Shown piece by piece: positions 33,421 to 44,803 of a DNA stretch of 64,000 nucleotides (positions are counted from its first letter, which is position 1; the number at the start of each line of letters is the position of its first letter). Under the pieces are notes generated by a model. It worked only from the letters and a program-made list of their open reading frames with translations, was not told the DNA's origin and made no database searches. The position numbers and the translations under genes are program-made. Origin of the DNA: Cricetomys ansorgei (Eukaryota; Chordata; Mammalia; Rodentia; Nesomyidae); assembly GCA_026225945.1 (NCBI GenBank), contig JAMJFZ010001133.1, positions 62,001-126,000 of the forward strand, written 5' to 3'.

Positions 33421-34116
33421 AGCCTGACCTCTGCCTCTGAGGCCATGTTGTTAATGTTTAACTAAAAAACTATGCACATTTCCCCTTTGCACTGAATGTT
33501 AAGGATGTTCTTTGCCTTGTACATTAGATCAAGGCTGTCCCGCCATGACAGCCACCAAGTGGCACTGTCCTTTTTGACATGACGCTCCCCTTGACACTTG
33601 ACAGCTTGATGTGAGTGCACCCAAGCCTGCCATGTACCATCAGTCAAACGGCCTCCTCTCCTTCCTTGTCTCACTTGATCTCACAGTAACAGAAGAAAGT
33701 CTCTTCTTTCTTGAATCACTATTTCCTTGACCGGCATGGAACAGGGTCCTCATGGCTTCTCATGGGTCCTCTGGATTCTGCGCTCCTAGCACAGGACACG
33801 CCCCACCCGCACTGTCAGTCCTTCCTCTGGCTTCTGTAGTTGAAGTAAAACTCTATTTCCTCACGATGGTCTTACAGACACCCCTCCTCACTTTCCTGCC
33901 TCTCATGAGGTGGTCTTAGTCATCCGGAGAGCTCCAGCATGAGACTTCGTGCCAATAACTCTGAAATCACAGTTCATAGTGAGAGACTGCTCTTACAGTT
34001 TTCAGGACCCAATATCTAGAGTTAACTAACTTCACTTGTAAGACTCTTGAAACAAAAGTTATAGGATTTCCCTACTGTGCAGCACACTTGGACCGGTTCA
34101 GCCTCTTTCCCTCTGA
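33418..34116. other. No supported feature
   Basis: Unique-looking sequence. Confidence 0.4.
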
Positions 34117-34117
34117 A

Positions 34118-34163
<46 letters not shown>
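34117..34163. repeat. (AC)n microsatellite
   Basis: AC dinucleotide with one 'at' interruption, about 23 units. Confidence 0.97.
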
Positions 34164-34164
<1 letters not shown>

Positions 34165-34505
34165 TTAAACATCTCCACATTTTAGGCTACATAAACTTTT
34201 TCCTATAAATTCAATATGTGCACAGCATACATTGTCTGGAAAGTTATAAAGAGTAACACATGAAATCATTACTGTCAATTTAGCCCCAGGGATCTGCTTA
34301 CCATTGAGTAAATAACTGTACATCAGCAGAAAGTACATGAAGCAACTGTCTTCAAGCTTTGGGTTACAGATAATGCCAGGCTATGATACTTAGAAGAAAA
34401 GAAACATAAGGAGTGACCCCACTCGTACCCTGGCTGTCTGCCTGGAGATACTTCCCAAGCTCAGCAGAGACCTCCAAAGCAAGGACAGAACAAGGAGCCT
34501 TCTGG

Positions 34506-34620
34506 GATAGAGAGAGAATAAGTGAGAGAGAGACAGAGAGAGAGAGACACACACACACACACACACACAGACGGAGACACAGAGAGACACACGAGATAGT
34601 GAGAGACAGAGAGAGAAACT
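34506..34620 (+). repeat. Compound GA/CA microsatellite
   Basis: Alternating (GA)n blocks with an internal (AC)n (about 34548-34568) and gaca-type words. Opposed frames on both strands at 34364-34757 are artefacts of it. Confidence 0.9.
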
Positions 34621-35099
34621 CAGGGACAGAATGGCTCAAGTTTAGTGAAGTAGATCAAGGTATTCATTGGACTTATAAATATAATAACATAAAACTGAAG
34701 ACACATACTAATGAAAGACTTGCTACATATATTAAATATGAATGTGGTATTACTTAAATATGTATCTTAATAAAATTATATATTCTTTTAGTTTTTCACA
34801 GCTATCAAAGATATTGTTCAAATAATTTAATTTCTCTTCCTAATTTGAACAAATGACTTACAGAATGCAGGGCAGGGTTTTTTTTATTGCAATGGTACTA
34901 ATTTGGGGCTATATTTTAAAAATTTCAAAATTACTTATAAATGATCTTTCCAGGTACCACCAGTATGTATGAATATATTTTATATATTAATCTTAACTCC
35001 ATCCATTTTTTTCATTTTTCTCATTATTACCTGTAATTTCTTTAGCTTCTGCCAGTTAAGAGGTTCAGTTTTCCCTTTTTCATTCTAATTCATAATAAC
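34621..35099. other. AT-rich sequence
   Basis: Very AT-rich; some parts may be old L1 but are not recognisable enough to call. Confidence 0.35.
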
Positions 35100-35245
35100 G
35101 TTCTTTTCCTGCATTACATTTGGAGTTTGAACGACTATTGAAGGATGTTCTAGTACTAAGAACCTTGTCTGCCCAGATTTTATGCTGAATGCTTCTAAAG
35201 TTTCCCTTGGCCATCATGTCTGTGGTAAGTTTTTCTTCTTATCAG
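35100..35245 (-). mobile_element. Ancient L1 ORF2 fragment, reversed (probable)
   Basis: 'aaccttgtctgcccagattt', 'ctgaatgcttctaaagtttc' and 'catgtctgtggtaagttttt' resemble the reversed L1 ORF2 segment with 'ccttgt..ccagatttta', 'gaaatgctt' and 'tg.tgtgggttttt'. Strongly diverged. Confidence 0.4.
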
Positions 35246-36139
35246 CTTAAAAAATTTACCTCTCATTCATAGTTTACAAAGACATTTTAAAAATTAAAGA
35301 TTTAACTGTCACCATTTGTTGATCTGGTGCAGACTGCTAACAGTGAACTAGGACTTGGTTTACAGAGCAAGGATAAAGTAGACTTGGCCACAGCACAGGC
35401 TTTCCCCCGTTAGAGTGCACTTGCTGAAGGTTTGTCTAGGGATCTTATTTATGTTTCCTATATGTACAAAGGAAATGGTCTTGTGTGGTCTGATTAGCTC
35501 CTTAGCTAACGTCATCCTGTAGGTTAGATTGTCATCTCAGAACAAGCTGAGCTGTGTTGCTTTTTCACAGGCTAAGAAGAACCTGTGTAAGTTATTTAGG
35601 AGGGATTTCACATAAGTATCAAGGCATGGGAGCGCCACCCATCGTTTCTTGCTAAAAGCCGTATTTCCTTCAGCTTTATTTTGCCATTATGAAGTAATCA
35701 CATTAAATGAAACAAACAGTTTTGGGTTATTTGGCTTCTGGGGGCAAGAGTGGGTTGATGCTAACTTTACAAGAGCACAGTTTGTGTGGCATAGAAAAGC
35801 GTGAGTGGGTTAGCATTAGAACATGGTTTGAGTGATGACACTGAACGTGGGCTGATTTTCATACCATGAGGCTGACTTTCAGGCGTATGTTCACAGAATG
35901 CCACCGACGACAATTTTCCTCAACCCACTTCAATACAGACACTAGTTAGGAGGTGGAGTCACCACGGATCTGACAAGTTAAAGATACTCCCTTACTTCAG
36001 ATGCCAGTAGGAAGCCCTGAATCTCTGACCTGTTTGTGTTTCTTTCTGACTTTCCTGATCAAAGGCTCTAACCAACCCATCTTCAGATCTGATGACTTTC
36101 TAGCAATGCACACAACTAAGGAAGATCCTAAACTTAAAA
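35246..36139. other. No supported feature
   Basis: Unique-looking sequence up to the 5' truncation point of the next L1. Confidence 0.4.
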
Positions 36140-36239
36140 TCATGGTTTTTCCCAGGATAGCTAAGACAATTCTGAACAATAAAAGAACTTCTAGAGGTAC
36201 CATCATCCCTGATTTCAACCTGTATTACAGAGCAAATAG

Positions 36240-36559
36240 TGTGACTCACCAAAGAAAACGTGAAAGCATATTCATAGGTGTAAACCCTGTCAGACCTCAA
36301 CAGAGGGAACCACTATCATGGCAAGCACCACCCTGAACAGTGGAACCCTGAGTGTCTCATCTCAAGGGTTTCTACTGATACCCAGTCTCTTCAGATGTTC
36401 TATTGATAGCATGTGCAGATCATGAGTAATCAAGCATCTTTTACATAAAGCCAACACCTGCAGACAGTACAAAATGCCAAGGCCTCAGCAGCCATTCTCC
36501 TAACAATGCATAAAATAACCTTTTAAACATAACTAAAAATAAACTTCTGTATCACTACA
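36240..36559 (-). mobile_element. Solo LTR, 320 bp, copy B, nested in L1
   Basis: Bounded by L1 ORF2 sequence on both sides, which fixes the ends: plus-strand TGTGACTCACC at the left and ATCACTACA at the right, so TG..CA on the minus strand. It is homologous to copy A (321 bp) along its full length, in the same orientation. Its polyadenylation signal position is mutated ('tttcta' instead of TTTATT). It must be younger than the L1 it splits. Confidence 0.75.
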
Positions 36560-38787
36560 GTAATAAAAACTGCATGGTATTGGCATAAAAACAGACACAT
36601 TGATCAATGGAATCAAATTGAAGACCCAGATATAAATCCACACACGTGTGGATATCTATTTTCGATAAAGAAGCCAGAAATATACAGCGGAAAAAAAGAA
36701 AGTATCTTCAACAAATGGTACTGGTCTAAATGGGTGTCTGCATGCATAAGGATGTAAATAGATTCATATTTATCACCCTGCCCAAAACTCAAGTCTAAGT
36801 GGATCAAAGACCTCAATATAAAACCAGATACCCTAAACCTGATAGAAGAGAAAGTGGGGAATAGTATGGAACACACTGGCACAGGAGACAACTTTCTGAG
36901 TAGAACACCAGGCACTAAGATCAACAATTAATAAGTGGGACCTCATGAAACTGAAAAGCCTGTGTAAGGCAAAGGATATCAACTCCACTTCGGATAGAGG
37001 GCTAATGTCCATAATACAAAGAATGCAAAAAAGTAGACATCAACAAATCAAATAATTTAATTTAAAAATTGGGTACAGATCTAAACAGAATTCTCAGTAG
37101 AGAAATCTCAAATGGCTGAGAAACACTTCAAGAAATGTTCAACATCCTTAGCTATCAGGGAAATACAAATCAAAACTACCTTATACTTGTCAGACACAAG
37201 TGACAGCGCATGTTAGAAAGAATTTAGAGCAAGGGGGAACATGCCCTTATAGCTGGTGGGAGTGCAAACTTATACAACCACCATAGAAATCAATATGGCA
37301 GTTCCTCAGAAAATTGGAAATTGATCTACCTCAAGACCCAGTTATATCACTTAGGGCATAAACCAAAGAATGCTCCATCCTACCACAAGGATGCTTGCTC
37401 AAGTTTGTTCAGAGTAGCTATCATAAGAGCCAGAAACTAGAGACAACCTAGATGTTCCTCAACTGAAGAATGGATAAAGAAAATGTGGTACATATACACA
37501 ATGGAATATTACGCAGCTGTTAAAAATGACATCAGGAATTATGCAGGCAAGCGGATGGAACTAGAAAAAATCATTCTGAGTGAGGTAACCCAGACCCAGA
37601 AAGACAACCATGGCATGTACTCACTTATAAATAGATATTAGCTGTTAAGTAAATGATAATCACACTACAGTCCACAGACCCAGAGAGGCTAGATACAAGG
37701 AGGGCTCTGGTGGGGGGATGGGGGATGGATGGACTCATGGATCCTTCTGGGAAGGGGAAATAGGCAGATTTTTCAGGTGGATTAGGGGCAGGTGGGGATG
37801 GGAACAGGAGGGATCAGCTTCATGGGGGGATGGACTGAGAAAGTGCATGGAGAGATGATTGGAATTGGGGGGGCATCTGGGGGTTATGTGGAAACCTAGT
37901 GCAGTGGAAAGTCTGTAATCTATGAGGATGATTAGTGAGGCCTCCTAATAATGAAGGATACGGAGCCTGAATGGCCATCTTCTGTAACCAGGCAAGGGTC
38001 CCCGTGGTGGGAGTGGGTCAGCAATCCTGCCACAAAACCGTAGACCAACAATCTGTCCTCCTTGCCAGATGTGCTGTGGCGGTGCAAAACTAAGGGGAGT
38101 GGTCAGCCAATTAGTAGTCTTATTTGATGCCCACACCATGAGAGGGGGCCCATTCCCGACACTGCCTGAATGCCCAGGAACTGGATAGCCCAGGGACCTA
38201 GGGTAGAACCAAAAATGACTGGCAATTAATTAATTAATATTAATTTAAAAAAAAACAAACCACAAATCATCACTAGAAAGGCTTTCTTCAGCAGCTAATT
38301 GGAGTGGATGCAGAGACCTACAAACAAACATTAGGCAAAGAGAGAGAGAGAGCCCAAACTGGAGATTTCCAGCGAACCTCTCCTCTTGGATCACCATGTA
38401 AGATGGGGAGGGAGTATTATAAAAACCAGAGAAATCAAGGACACTAGGAGAGCATTTCCTACCGAATCAACTAAGCAGGGCTCATAGACGCTCATGGAGG
38501 CTTAAATGGTAATTATGAAGCTTGTATGAGCCCGCACTGGATCCTCTACATATATATTTTGGTTGTTCAGTGCCTCTGTGGGACTCCAGACAGTGGGACT
38601 GGGGGTGTCTCTGACTCTTTTCCTGCTCTCGGGACCCTTTCCCTCTTACTGAGTTGCCTTGTTCAGCCGGGATATGAGGGCCTGTGCCTAGTCTGATTAT
38701 ATCTTGTGCCATGTTTGGTTGATATCCCTGGAGGCCTGCTCTTTTTCAAAGTGAAATGGAGGGGGAGTAGATCTGAGGGGTGACGGG

Positions 38788-38789
<2 letters not shown>

Positions 38790-38827
<38 letters not shown>
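38790..38827 (+). repeat. (TG)n microsatellite in the L1 3' UTR
   Basis: A TG run of about 19 units where the L1 3' UTR is normally G-rich. Confidence 0.95.
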
Positions 38828-38829
<2 letters not shown>

Positions 38830-38905
38830 CTGGGAGGAGTGGAGGGAGGGGAAACTGTGGTCGGGATGTAGTGTATGAGAGAATAACTCACTCTCTAACT
38901 AAATA

Positions 38906-40272
38906 GAATCATGAATTTGTTTGAAATCACGTGACTTAGGCATAGACAAATGGAAAAGGTATGAAGGCAGGTGTGGTGGAGAGAAGAGGTTCCACGGTCC
39001 TGGGCTCTCCTCAAGAGTCTAGAAAGCCTCTCTCCCAGAACAATGGCACACTCACCAGACTGCAGCAAGAATCAATATCAAGAAGCCATATTGAGGCTTC
39101 CCAGATAGGTGTGACTGAGATTATTGAGTACCAGAGGGGCCTCAAGACCCAGCTCTCCTCCCTCCGGTGGAGATCGAAGGTGGATCTGCTTATCCCTTAT
39201 CCCAAGTCTCCGTAGAAGCACTGACTCACAAGAAGTGTTGTGCTAGGTACACAGGTCAAAGCTGTGTATGTATGCAGATAGGTGTGTGCGTATATATGTA
39301 TGTGTAATTATTGTTAGTATATCACACATGGCCACAAACATGCTCTACAAAACAAATTTCCTACTAGTATGGATCCTCAAAAAATTGCACTTTTTCCTAT
39401 TTTTCGTTAACTAAAGTTACAGGAGACCACAAGAACTCTCCGGCTTTCTGTCACATTTGTTAACTTCTCCCTCTAAATTCTTATTGGTTAGCAGAAATCT
39501 GGCTTCTGTTGAGTTTCATTCATGGTTATTTTTGGTTATATCTTGTCTGAGGGTTTTCCTCCTCATCAAATCTTCAGTGGGACAGAAGTTAGATAGCATT
39601 GTTTAATATTCTATACCCTATCAGACATCATGAGATGACTTAGAATGCAGCTACAATGAAAGGTATCTCAATTCTATTTAGAGTCACAGCAGAGGCGAGA
39701 ATAGATGTCTCTGTTCTTGGTAAGGCTTCCCTCCTTAGGGTCTGCTTCATGGCCAATGGCTACTGACTGGTCAGTTAGCAGAGGAGACCTCTGCCACGTT
39801 TCTATTTACAGTAGTTATCCAGAATTCTCGTAGCCACATACATTTTGCAGCTAGATTGTTCCCAATCTCTTCTTCCAGAATATCAGGGCAAATCCCAAAC
39901 TCACAGTGAATTTGTTTTTCTACCGTATGAGGGGCCTTTGCTTAGAGACTTTCATCGTTGCTTCCTGCAAAGATTAACGATCCACCAACATATCTCCACT
40001 TCCTGGGGAAGCTACCTCCTTGATATATCCAACACAAGACAATCCAGGGAAAAACAAAGACATATGAGACTAGAGTTCAGACAAACAGTCAAATAAAAGA
40101 GAAAGAAAGAGTATGCATTTTAAAGTTAAAAAATGATTAAATATTGCCACAAAAGATCTGATGATTTATAACAATGGCTGATCTCTAATTTCCTAGTATG
40201 GTGAAGGAAATGAGAAAAATGTCTGTCTTGTAGCAGGATTTAGGCCTACTTAACATTTCTAAACACCTACTA
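38906..40272. other. No supported feature
   Basis: About 1.4 kb of unique-looking sequence. The 84-codon frame at 38961-39215 has fairly even composition but no splice or family support. Confidence 0.4.
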
Positions 40273-40499
40273 AGGGGGCTAAGAAGATGGAGCAGTTAGT
40301 AAAGTACTTGCGTAACTCACACGAGAAACTAAATTTGGATTCCTAGCACTCATGTAAAACCAAGTACTTCGACATATATCTGCAATCCTACCACTGGGAA
40401 GGCAGAGGCAGGAGGATAGCAGTATTTGCTGGCCATCCAGTCTAGCTAATCATCAAGCCCCAAGTTCAGTGAGAAACATTGTTTCAAAAGAAATTACAG
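40273..40499 (+). mobile_element. RSINE1-type SINE, 5' part (split by B1)
   Basis: 'gggggctaagaagatggagc', 'ggcagaggcaggaggatagc', 'tgctggccatccagtctagc', 'ttcagtgagaaacattgttt'. The element stops at the B1 insertion and resumes after it. Confidence 0.8.
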
Positions 40500-40655
40500 G
40501 GCCGTGGTGGTGCACCCCTTTAATCTCAGCACTGGGGAGACAGAGGCAGGCAGATCTCTGTGAGTTTAAGGCCAGCCTGGTCTACAGAGTGAGTTCTAGG
40601 ACGGCCAGAGTTTCAACAGAGAAACCCTGTCTTGAAAAAAATACAAAAACAAAAA
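40500..40655 (+). mobile_element. B1 SINE inserted in RSINE1
   Basis: A well-preserved B1: 'gggccgtggtggtgcacccc', 'tttaatctcagcactgggga', 'aggccagcctggtctacaga', 'gagaaaccctgtcttgaaaa' with an A-rich tail. A-rich words 'aaaagaaatta' on the left and 'aaaaagattta' on the right may be its target duplication. Confidence 0.93.
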
Positions 40656-40672
40656 CCACAACAAAAAGATTT

Positions 40673-40736
<64 letters not shown>

Positions 40737-40870
40737 AGGGAGAGGCAGAAGATGCTGGAAGAAGATACTCCACATCAACCTCTGGTCTTCATACTCAGAT
40801 GCACACATATGCAAAAATACCTATGCATATGCATGTGTACATACAAACATGCACATAGCAACAATAAAGA
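40656..40870 (+). mobile_element. RSINE1-type SINE, 3' part, with (GA)n expansion
   Basis: After a (GA)n run the RSINE1 3' sequence returns: 'gatactccacatcaacctct', 'ggtcttcatactcagatgc', 'catgtgtacatacaaacatg'. Together with 40273-40499 it makes one interrupted element. Confidence 0.75.
40673..40724 (+). repeat. (GA)n microsatellite, 26 units
   Basis: A pure GA run, then 'gggagagggagggaggg'. The 129-codon frame crossing it is RSINE1/B1/GA translation, not a gene. Confidence 0.97.
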
Positions 40871-41539
40871 CTTACTAACTATCAATCTTATGTTAGCAAA
40901 TTAACAGCATTGCAACAATCAAATCAGTTCTTATTTGCTCTTGTTTGCTTATTAGGTTCATTAGGCTGTGAATTTGAAGGACAGATGGAATTTAAGCATG
41001 AGCTGTATGCTTACTATAGAGGCTGGAGGACTTATTCACAGTGTAGATCTAAATGGGAGATGCTAACCATTGACTTGATGTGAGGTTTGGATGGGAGTGT
41101 TGGTATGGAGCAGCTGGGGCAGTCTTTCTTATTATAAGTCTTTTCTGTTGGCCACAGAGGCAGGGATGGGTTGTTATTGGTTTTGATGCTTTCCAAAGTG
41201 TTTGTTGATGTTCTCACACAAGCATACAGGGGTGGGCTCAATTTTTAGAAGCATGGTTTGTGGTAAGACTGCAGCCAATTTAATGATGCTCTAAAGTGTA
41301 GGGAAGACACTTGCTAGCATTGGGATATAGGTCGACTGAAGAGACTTGCAACTGATCTAATGATTCCTCTTTATAGTGGCGGTGAATGGTCAATTTGATT
41401 CTCAGCGTGTGGACTTAGGGCTTAGAAGTGGCAGGTCATTTGTCTTTCAGATGTGAAAGATATTAAATGAGATGATACCTAACAGACTACTTTGGGCTTA
41501 TGTTTAGCTACAATTTCAAGTCCTTAGTGTTCCCAGGAC
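40871..41539. other. No supported feature
   Basis: Unique-looking; T/G-rich parts may be old L1 but cannot be assigned. Confidence 0.35.
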
Positions 41540-42315
41540 TTTCCAGGACTATTGAGGCTTTCCATTTCTTCTTGATTCTGGCGTATAGTTCACAGAATTT
41601 AAATATTTGTGCAGATTGTTTCCTCTTTTCATTTTCTACCTTATCTTTAGTTATATCCATTCTCTATTTATGATGTTTTCCTTTATTAGTGTTGTTGAGT
41701 ATTTACATGTTTTGTTTCAAAACGCTATGTTTTGGGTTTGTTGATCTACTATATATTTGTTACTTTGTTGGCTTTTCCCCCCCATTTTTTTTCAATCTTA
41801 TGATGACTGCTGTCATTTTTTGTTTTCTTTTCCCTCATGCCATATTGAGATATATTTTATTTTTCATTTTTTAAATTTTTAAAAATTAGATACAGTGAAA
41901 ACATGTTCATCTTAAGTTCTGATAGATGTGTTTATAAGAATAAAATCCAGACATTGTGATGCACACCTTGAACCCCAGCATTTGGGAGACAGAGGCATGA
42001 GGATGTCTGAATTCAAGACCAGACTGGTCTACTTAGCAAGCTTCAGGACAGCCAGGACTATATATGGAGATGCCTGTCTTCCAAATTGCACCCCCTAATC
42101 CCTTAAAGTGTGGCTTATGAGACCCTGTGTGTCTTGACGTGCAGCACATTATCCTATACTTCCAATTCTTTTTCCAGTGTCCATTTGTATTTCTTCCTAA
42201 CTCGTGAAGTATTTGGCAAAGTTTTTCTTTTAATTTCCAAGTATAAGATAATTTGCTTATCTGTTTATGATTAAATTCTAATTTTATTGTTTCGTGGTTT
42301 AGGCATATGGTCTCT
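41540..42315 (-). mobile_element. Old L1 ORF2 sequence, reversed, interrupted by B1
   Basis: 'aggctttccatttcttcttg' and 'tttaattccaagtataag'-like sequence near 42230, plus 'taattttattgtttcgtggt' and 'gcatatggtctctatctgg', follow the reversed ORF2 RT region of ancient L1. The T-rich middle (41640-41880) is compatible. Diverged and incomplete. Confidence 0.45.
41945..42086 (+). mobile_element. B1 SINE
   Basis: 'ccagacattgtgatgcacac', 'accccagcatttgggagaca', 'ttcaagaccagactggtcta' and 'tcaggacagccaggactata'. Forward B1, somewhat diverged, inside the old L1. Confidence 0.88.
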
Positions 42316-42987
42316 ATCTGGAAAATAGAGCAGAAACAGTAGATGGGAGGCTTGTATCACAATTTCCATTACCGTGCTGAGCCAACAGGGCAGTGCAGGG
42401 CCTGAAGCACGTTTCCACACGCTGTCTAGTCACCTTGAGGAACATGGGTCACAGACCCCCAGGGTAGAGGAGGTCAAAGGATATGACTGTTTAAGATTTA
42501 ATTTCTATTTCGCTGAAGTAGAAGGGATAGAACAAAGAAACAAAGAGCCTTATAAAATGACCGTGACAATTACAAAGCTACGATAAGCACCATAAAGCAT
42601 TTATCTTATCAGAAGAAGCCAGTAGGAGCATCATGCCTGGACCATGTAACCAGCCAAGTACAGAGCTGGGGGTGGAGCAACCCAAAAATGCAGAATTGGA
42701 ACATTAGCTGGGAGAACATTCTGGAAAGAATCAGCAAAGGCTCAATGAGCAGAAATCTGAAGGAAGAGTTCAGTGATGTGTGGAAGAAGAACAAGCCCAA
42801 AATCATTGACAAGAGGGAAATTTGAATACATAATAGAGGCCCAGTTCCCCAAATTAACAAAGAAACAGACATGTCAGTTTGAGAATGTCCAGGGCAAACC
42901 AAAGGAAGGATGGGGTTAGACTTGTGTCTGGACACATTATACTGAAATTTTCCAATGTCAAAGACAAAAAGAATTCTCGAAGCTTGG
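42316..42987. other. Unassigned; possible very old LINE-like sequence at 42860-42985
   Basis: 'ggacacattatactgaaatt' followed by 'gtcaaagacaaaaagaattc' resembles words of ancient mammalian L1/HAL1 ORF sequence, ending in an A-rich run. Not enough for a firm call. The 144-codon minus frame here is driven by the poly-A run (F/V repeats). Confidence 0.3.
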
Positions 42988-43033
42988 AAAAAAAAAACAA
43001 AAACAAAAACAAAAAAAAAAAAAAAAACAAAAC
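42988..43033 (+). repeat. A-rich (CAAAAA)n tract
   Basis: About 46 bases of A with spaced C ('aaaaacaaaaacaaaaac', then A17). It could be a decayed poly-A tail of sequence to its left. Confidence 0.92.
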
Positions 43034-43606
43034 CCCAGCACACTGGAAGGAACTGGATTATAGTGAGGAAGAACCCAAGGCCTTCAGAGCAGAAGCGCAG
43101 TGTTCGAGGCTAGGAAGGAAGTCGGAGCAGCACTAAGAGCTGAAGGGGGAGGACGTGTAGGAAAAGAGAGATTTGTGTCTCTGTTGGTCACTAGGCAACT
43201 TAGGCCAAGTATGAGCTTTCCAAACTGTTCTCACTGGAAGATAGATTCCAGTTCCTCACATGATTAGTGCGTTGGCACACCCATCCTGATTTGTCAGAGA
43301 TTCCCACCACTCTCCTTGGACATTCAATCCAAACCAGTCCAGGTCTGTCATTCATTTCTGCCTAATATCAATATGCAATGCACACTATGCAAATACACAA
43401 TACGTTTTATAATTTGCACAGTGAAATGGATAGACGTGCACAGAAAGACAGAAACAGGGAATTAGAGTGAAAACTAAGAAGATATCCTAGCAGGGATGGC
43501 AAAAGAATAAAATAAAAGCAGGAAGTTCTCAGTGACAGTGGAGACACAGAGGATGAACACCCATCTACCCATCTATTGTTGATTTTTCAAGTTCTGGTTC
43601 TCGTAG

Positions 43607-43608
<2 letters not shown>
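43034..43608. other. No supported feature
   Basis: Unique-looking sequence. Confidence 0.4.

Positions 43609-43645
<37 letters not shown>
43609..43645 (+). repeat. (GT)n microsatellite, 18 units
   Basis: Pure GT run. In orientation it is the CA tail of the reversed RSINE1-type element that follows. Confidence 0.97.
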
Positions 43646-43649
<4 letters not shown>

Positions 43650-43941
43650 GACTCTTTGTGTTTACATGTGTGCCATCTGTGGTTTTGTATTATATGTATA
43701 TGTATGTGTGTGTCCATGAATACATGGGAAGAAGTCAGAGGTCTACCTCACATTTTGAGATAGAGTCTCTCACAGAACCTAGAACTCACCAGTTGGCGAG
43801 ACTGGCTACCCTGGGTCTGCTTTTCTCTGCCTCCTCCGGTTCTGGGGTTGCAGTTTTTTTTTATGTGGGTGCTGGGGACCTGAACTGACCTAGCTCTACC
43901 CACTGAGCTCACACTCTACCTGCTGAGCCATTTCCAGCACC
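43650..43941 (-). mobile_element. RSINE1-type SINE, reversed
   Basis: 'gaagtcagaggtctacctca', 'tttgagatagagtctctcac', 'agaactcaccagttggcgag', 'tggctaccctgggtctgctt', 'atgtgggtgctggggacctg' and 'gctgagccatttccagcacc' are RSINE1 blocks in reverse. Confidence 0.8.
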
Positions 43942-44617
43942 ATTGGTCTTTTTATGAGACAGACTACTCGATGGGTTCCTGACCACTTTTCTCAGAACTC
44001 ACTCTATGAAGTCCTGTAGAATGTGAGGTTTGCTTGGCTGTTTGGATCAGTCAGGCTCGTTAATTTTCTGTAATGAATTAAGACAGATTCCTCAGGTCTT
44101 CTGTCTGTGGAAAGAGTAAACGTGCATGTGCATATACAGGGCTCTTGTACTGTGTGTCCTGTCAGCTTAAGAACTTCACAAACAAATGAGGACTTAAAAT
44201 GCTATGTTTTGAGGGGAAACTGCAAGGTTCTTCTGTTTAATGTTTTCGATCACACGGTATACAACTGTGTTTCAGGCAATGGTCACTAGTTATGAAAGAG
44301 GATACAAAGCGAATTGTTTTTCCAGTTTTAACTCTTGCACAGATTTTTTTCTGTTTTGGTGGTAGAAGGATGCATAGAGATACATTCTAAGGAGCACTTA
44401 GCGGATTTGAATTTTCCATGTTTTGAAACAAACTACCACAGTGATAGATATAGAAATACTTTTCCTGTCAACAATAAGCTTTTAGGTGGTGTTGCATCTG
44501 TTTGCCTTTCGCTTTATTTCATTGTAGGTATTTCTTGAACAAATGGATATTTTCTTATTGTAAATCCTCTTACATAAAGTGTTAGCTCCAAAAGTGAACG
44601 CTTTCTACACTGATTGT
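43942..44617. other. No supported feature
   Basis: Unique-looking sequence. Confidence 0.4.
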
Positions 44618-44633
44618 TACTGTGTCCACTTTT

Positions 44634-44787
44634 GTTTTGTTTTGTTTTTTCTAAGACAGGGTTTCTCTGCTGTAACTGGCTGTCCTGGAACTCACTCTGT
44701 AGACCAGGCTGCCCTTGAACTCGCAGGGATATACCTGCCTCTGCCTCCCAAGTGCTGTGATTAAAGGGAGTGCCACCACTGCCTGGC
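44634..44787 (-). mobile_element. B1 SINE, reversed, with target duplication
   Basis: 'agacagggtttctctgctgt', 'ctggctgtcctggaactcac', 'tgcctctgcctcccaagtgc' and 'ttaaagggagtgccaccact', with a GTTTT-rich tail side. Flanks 'tactgtgtccacttttg' (from 44618) and 'tactgtgtccgttttta' (from 44788) are the target-site duplication. Confidence 0.93.
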
Positions 44788-44803
44788 TACTGTGTCCGTT
44801 TTT

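Larger units (their letters stand above)
36140..38905 (+). mobile_element. 5'-truncated L1: ORF2 C-terminal part plus 3' UTR, interrupted by an LTR
   Basis: ORF2 begins around 'cccaggatagctaagacaat' and 'ctgatttcaacctgtattac'. It resumes after the LTR with 'aataaaaactgcatggtatt', 'gacccagatataaatccaca', 'aatggataaagaaaatgtgg', 'acacaatggaatattacgca' and 'gaatggcatgtactcac'-like sequence near 37610. The rodent 3' UTR follows: a G-rich stretch at 37700-37890, 'ggcctcctaataatgaagga', 'ccagatgtgctgtggcgg', then 'gggaccctttccctcttact' and 'aaactgtggtcgggatgtag'. Many stops; inactive. Position 36240-36559 is a later LTR insertion. Confidence 0.88.

Noticed and set aside
35179..35226. Exon-like 48-base segment with a branch-like word, acceptor and GTAAGT donor
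   Set aside because: The surrounding words fit reversed ancient L1 ORF2, so the splice-like signals are probably transposon sequence.
30652..36559. The two similar LTRs as the ends of one provirus
   Set aside because: The second copy is embedded in L1 ORF2 on both sides and the interval holds unrelated repeats, so they are separate solo LTRs.
40469..40858. 129-codon frame with RE repeats
   Set aside because: Composed of RSINE1, B1 and (GA)n sequence.
42609..43043. 144-codon minus frame starting with F/V runs
   Set aside because: Its start is the A-rich (CAAAAA)n tract read backwards; the rest has no family match.
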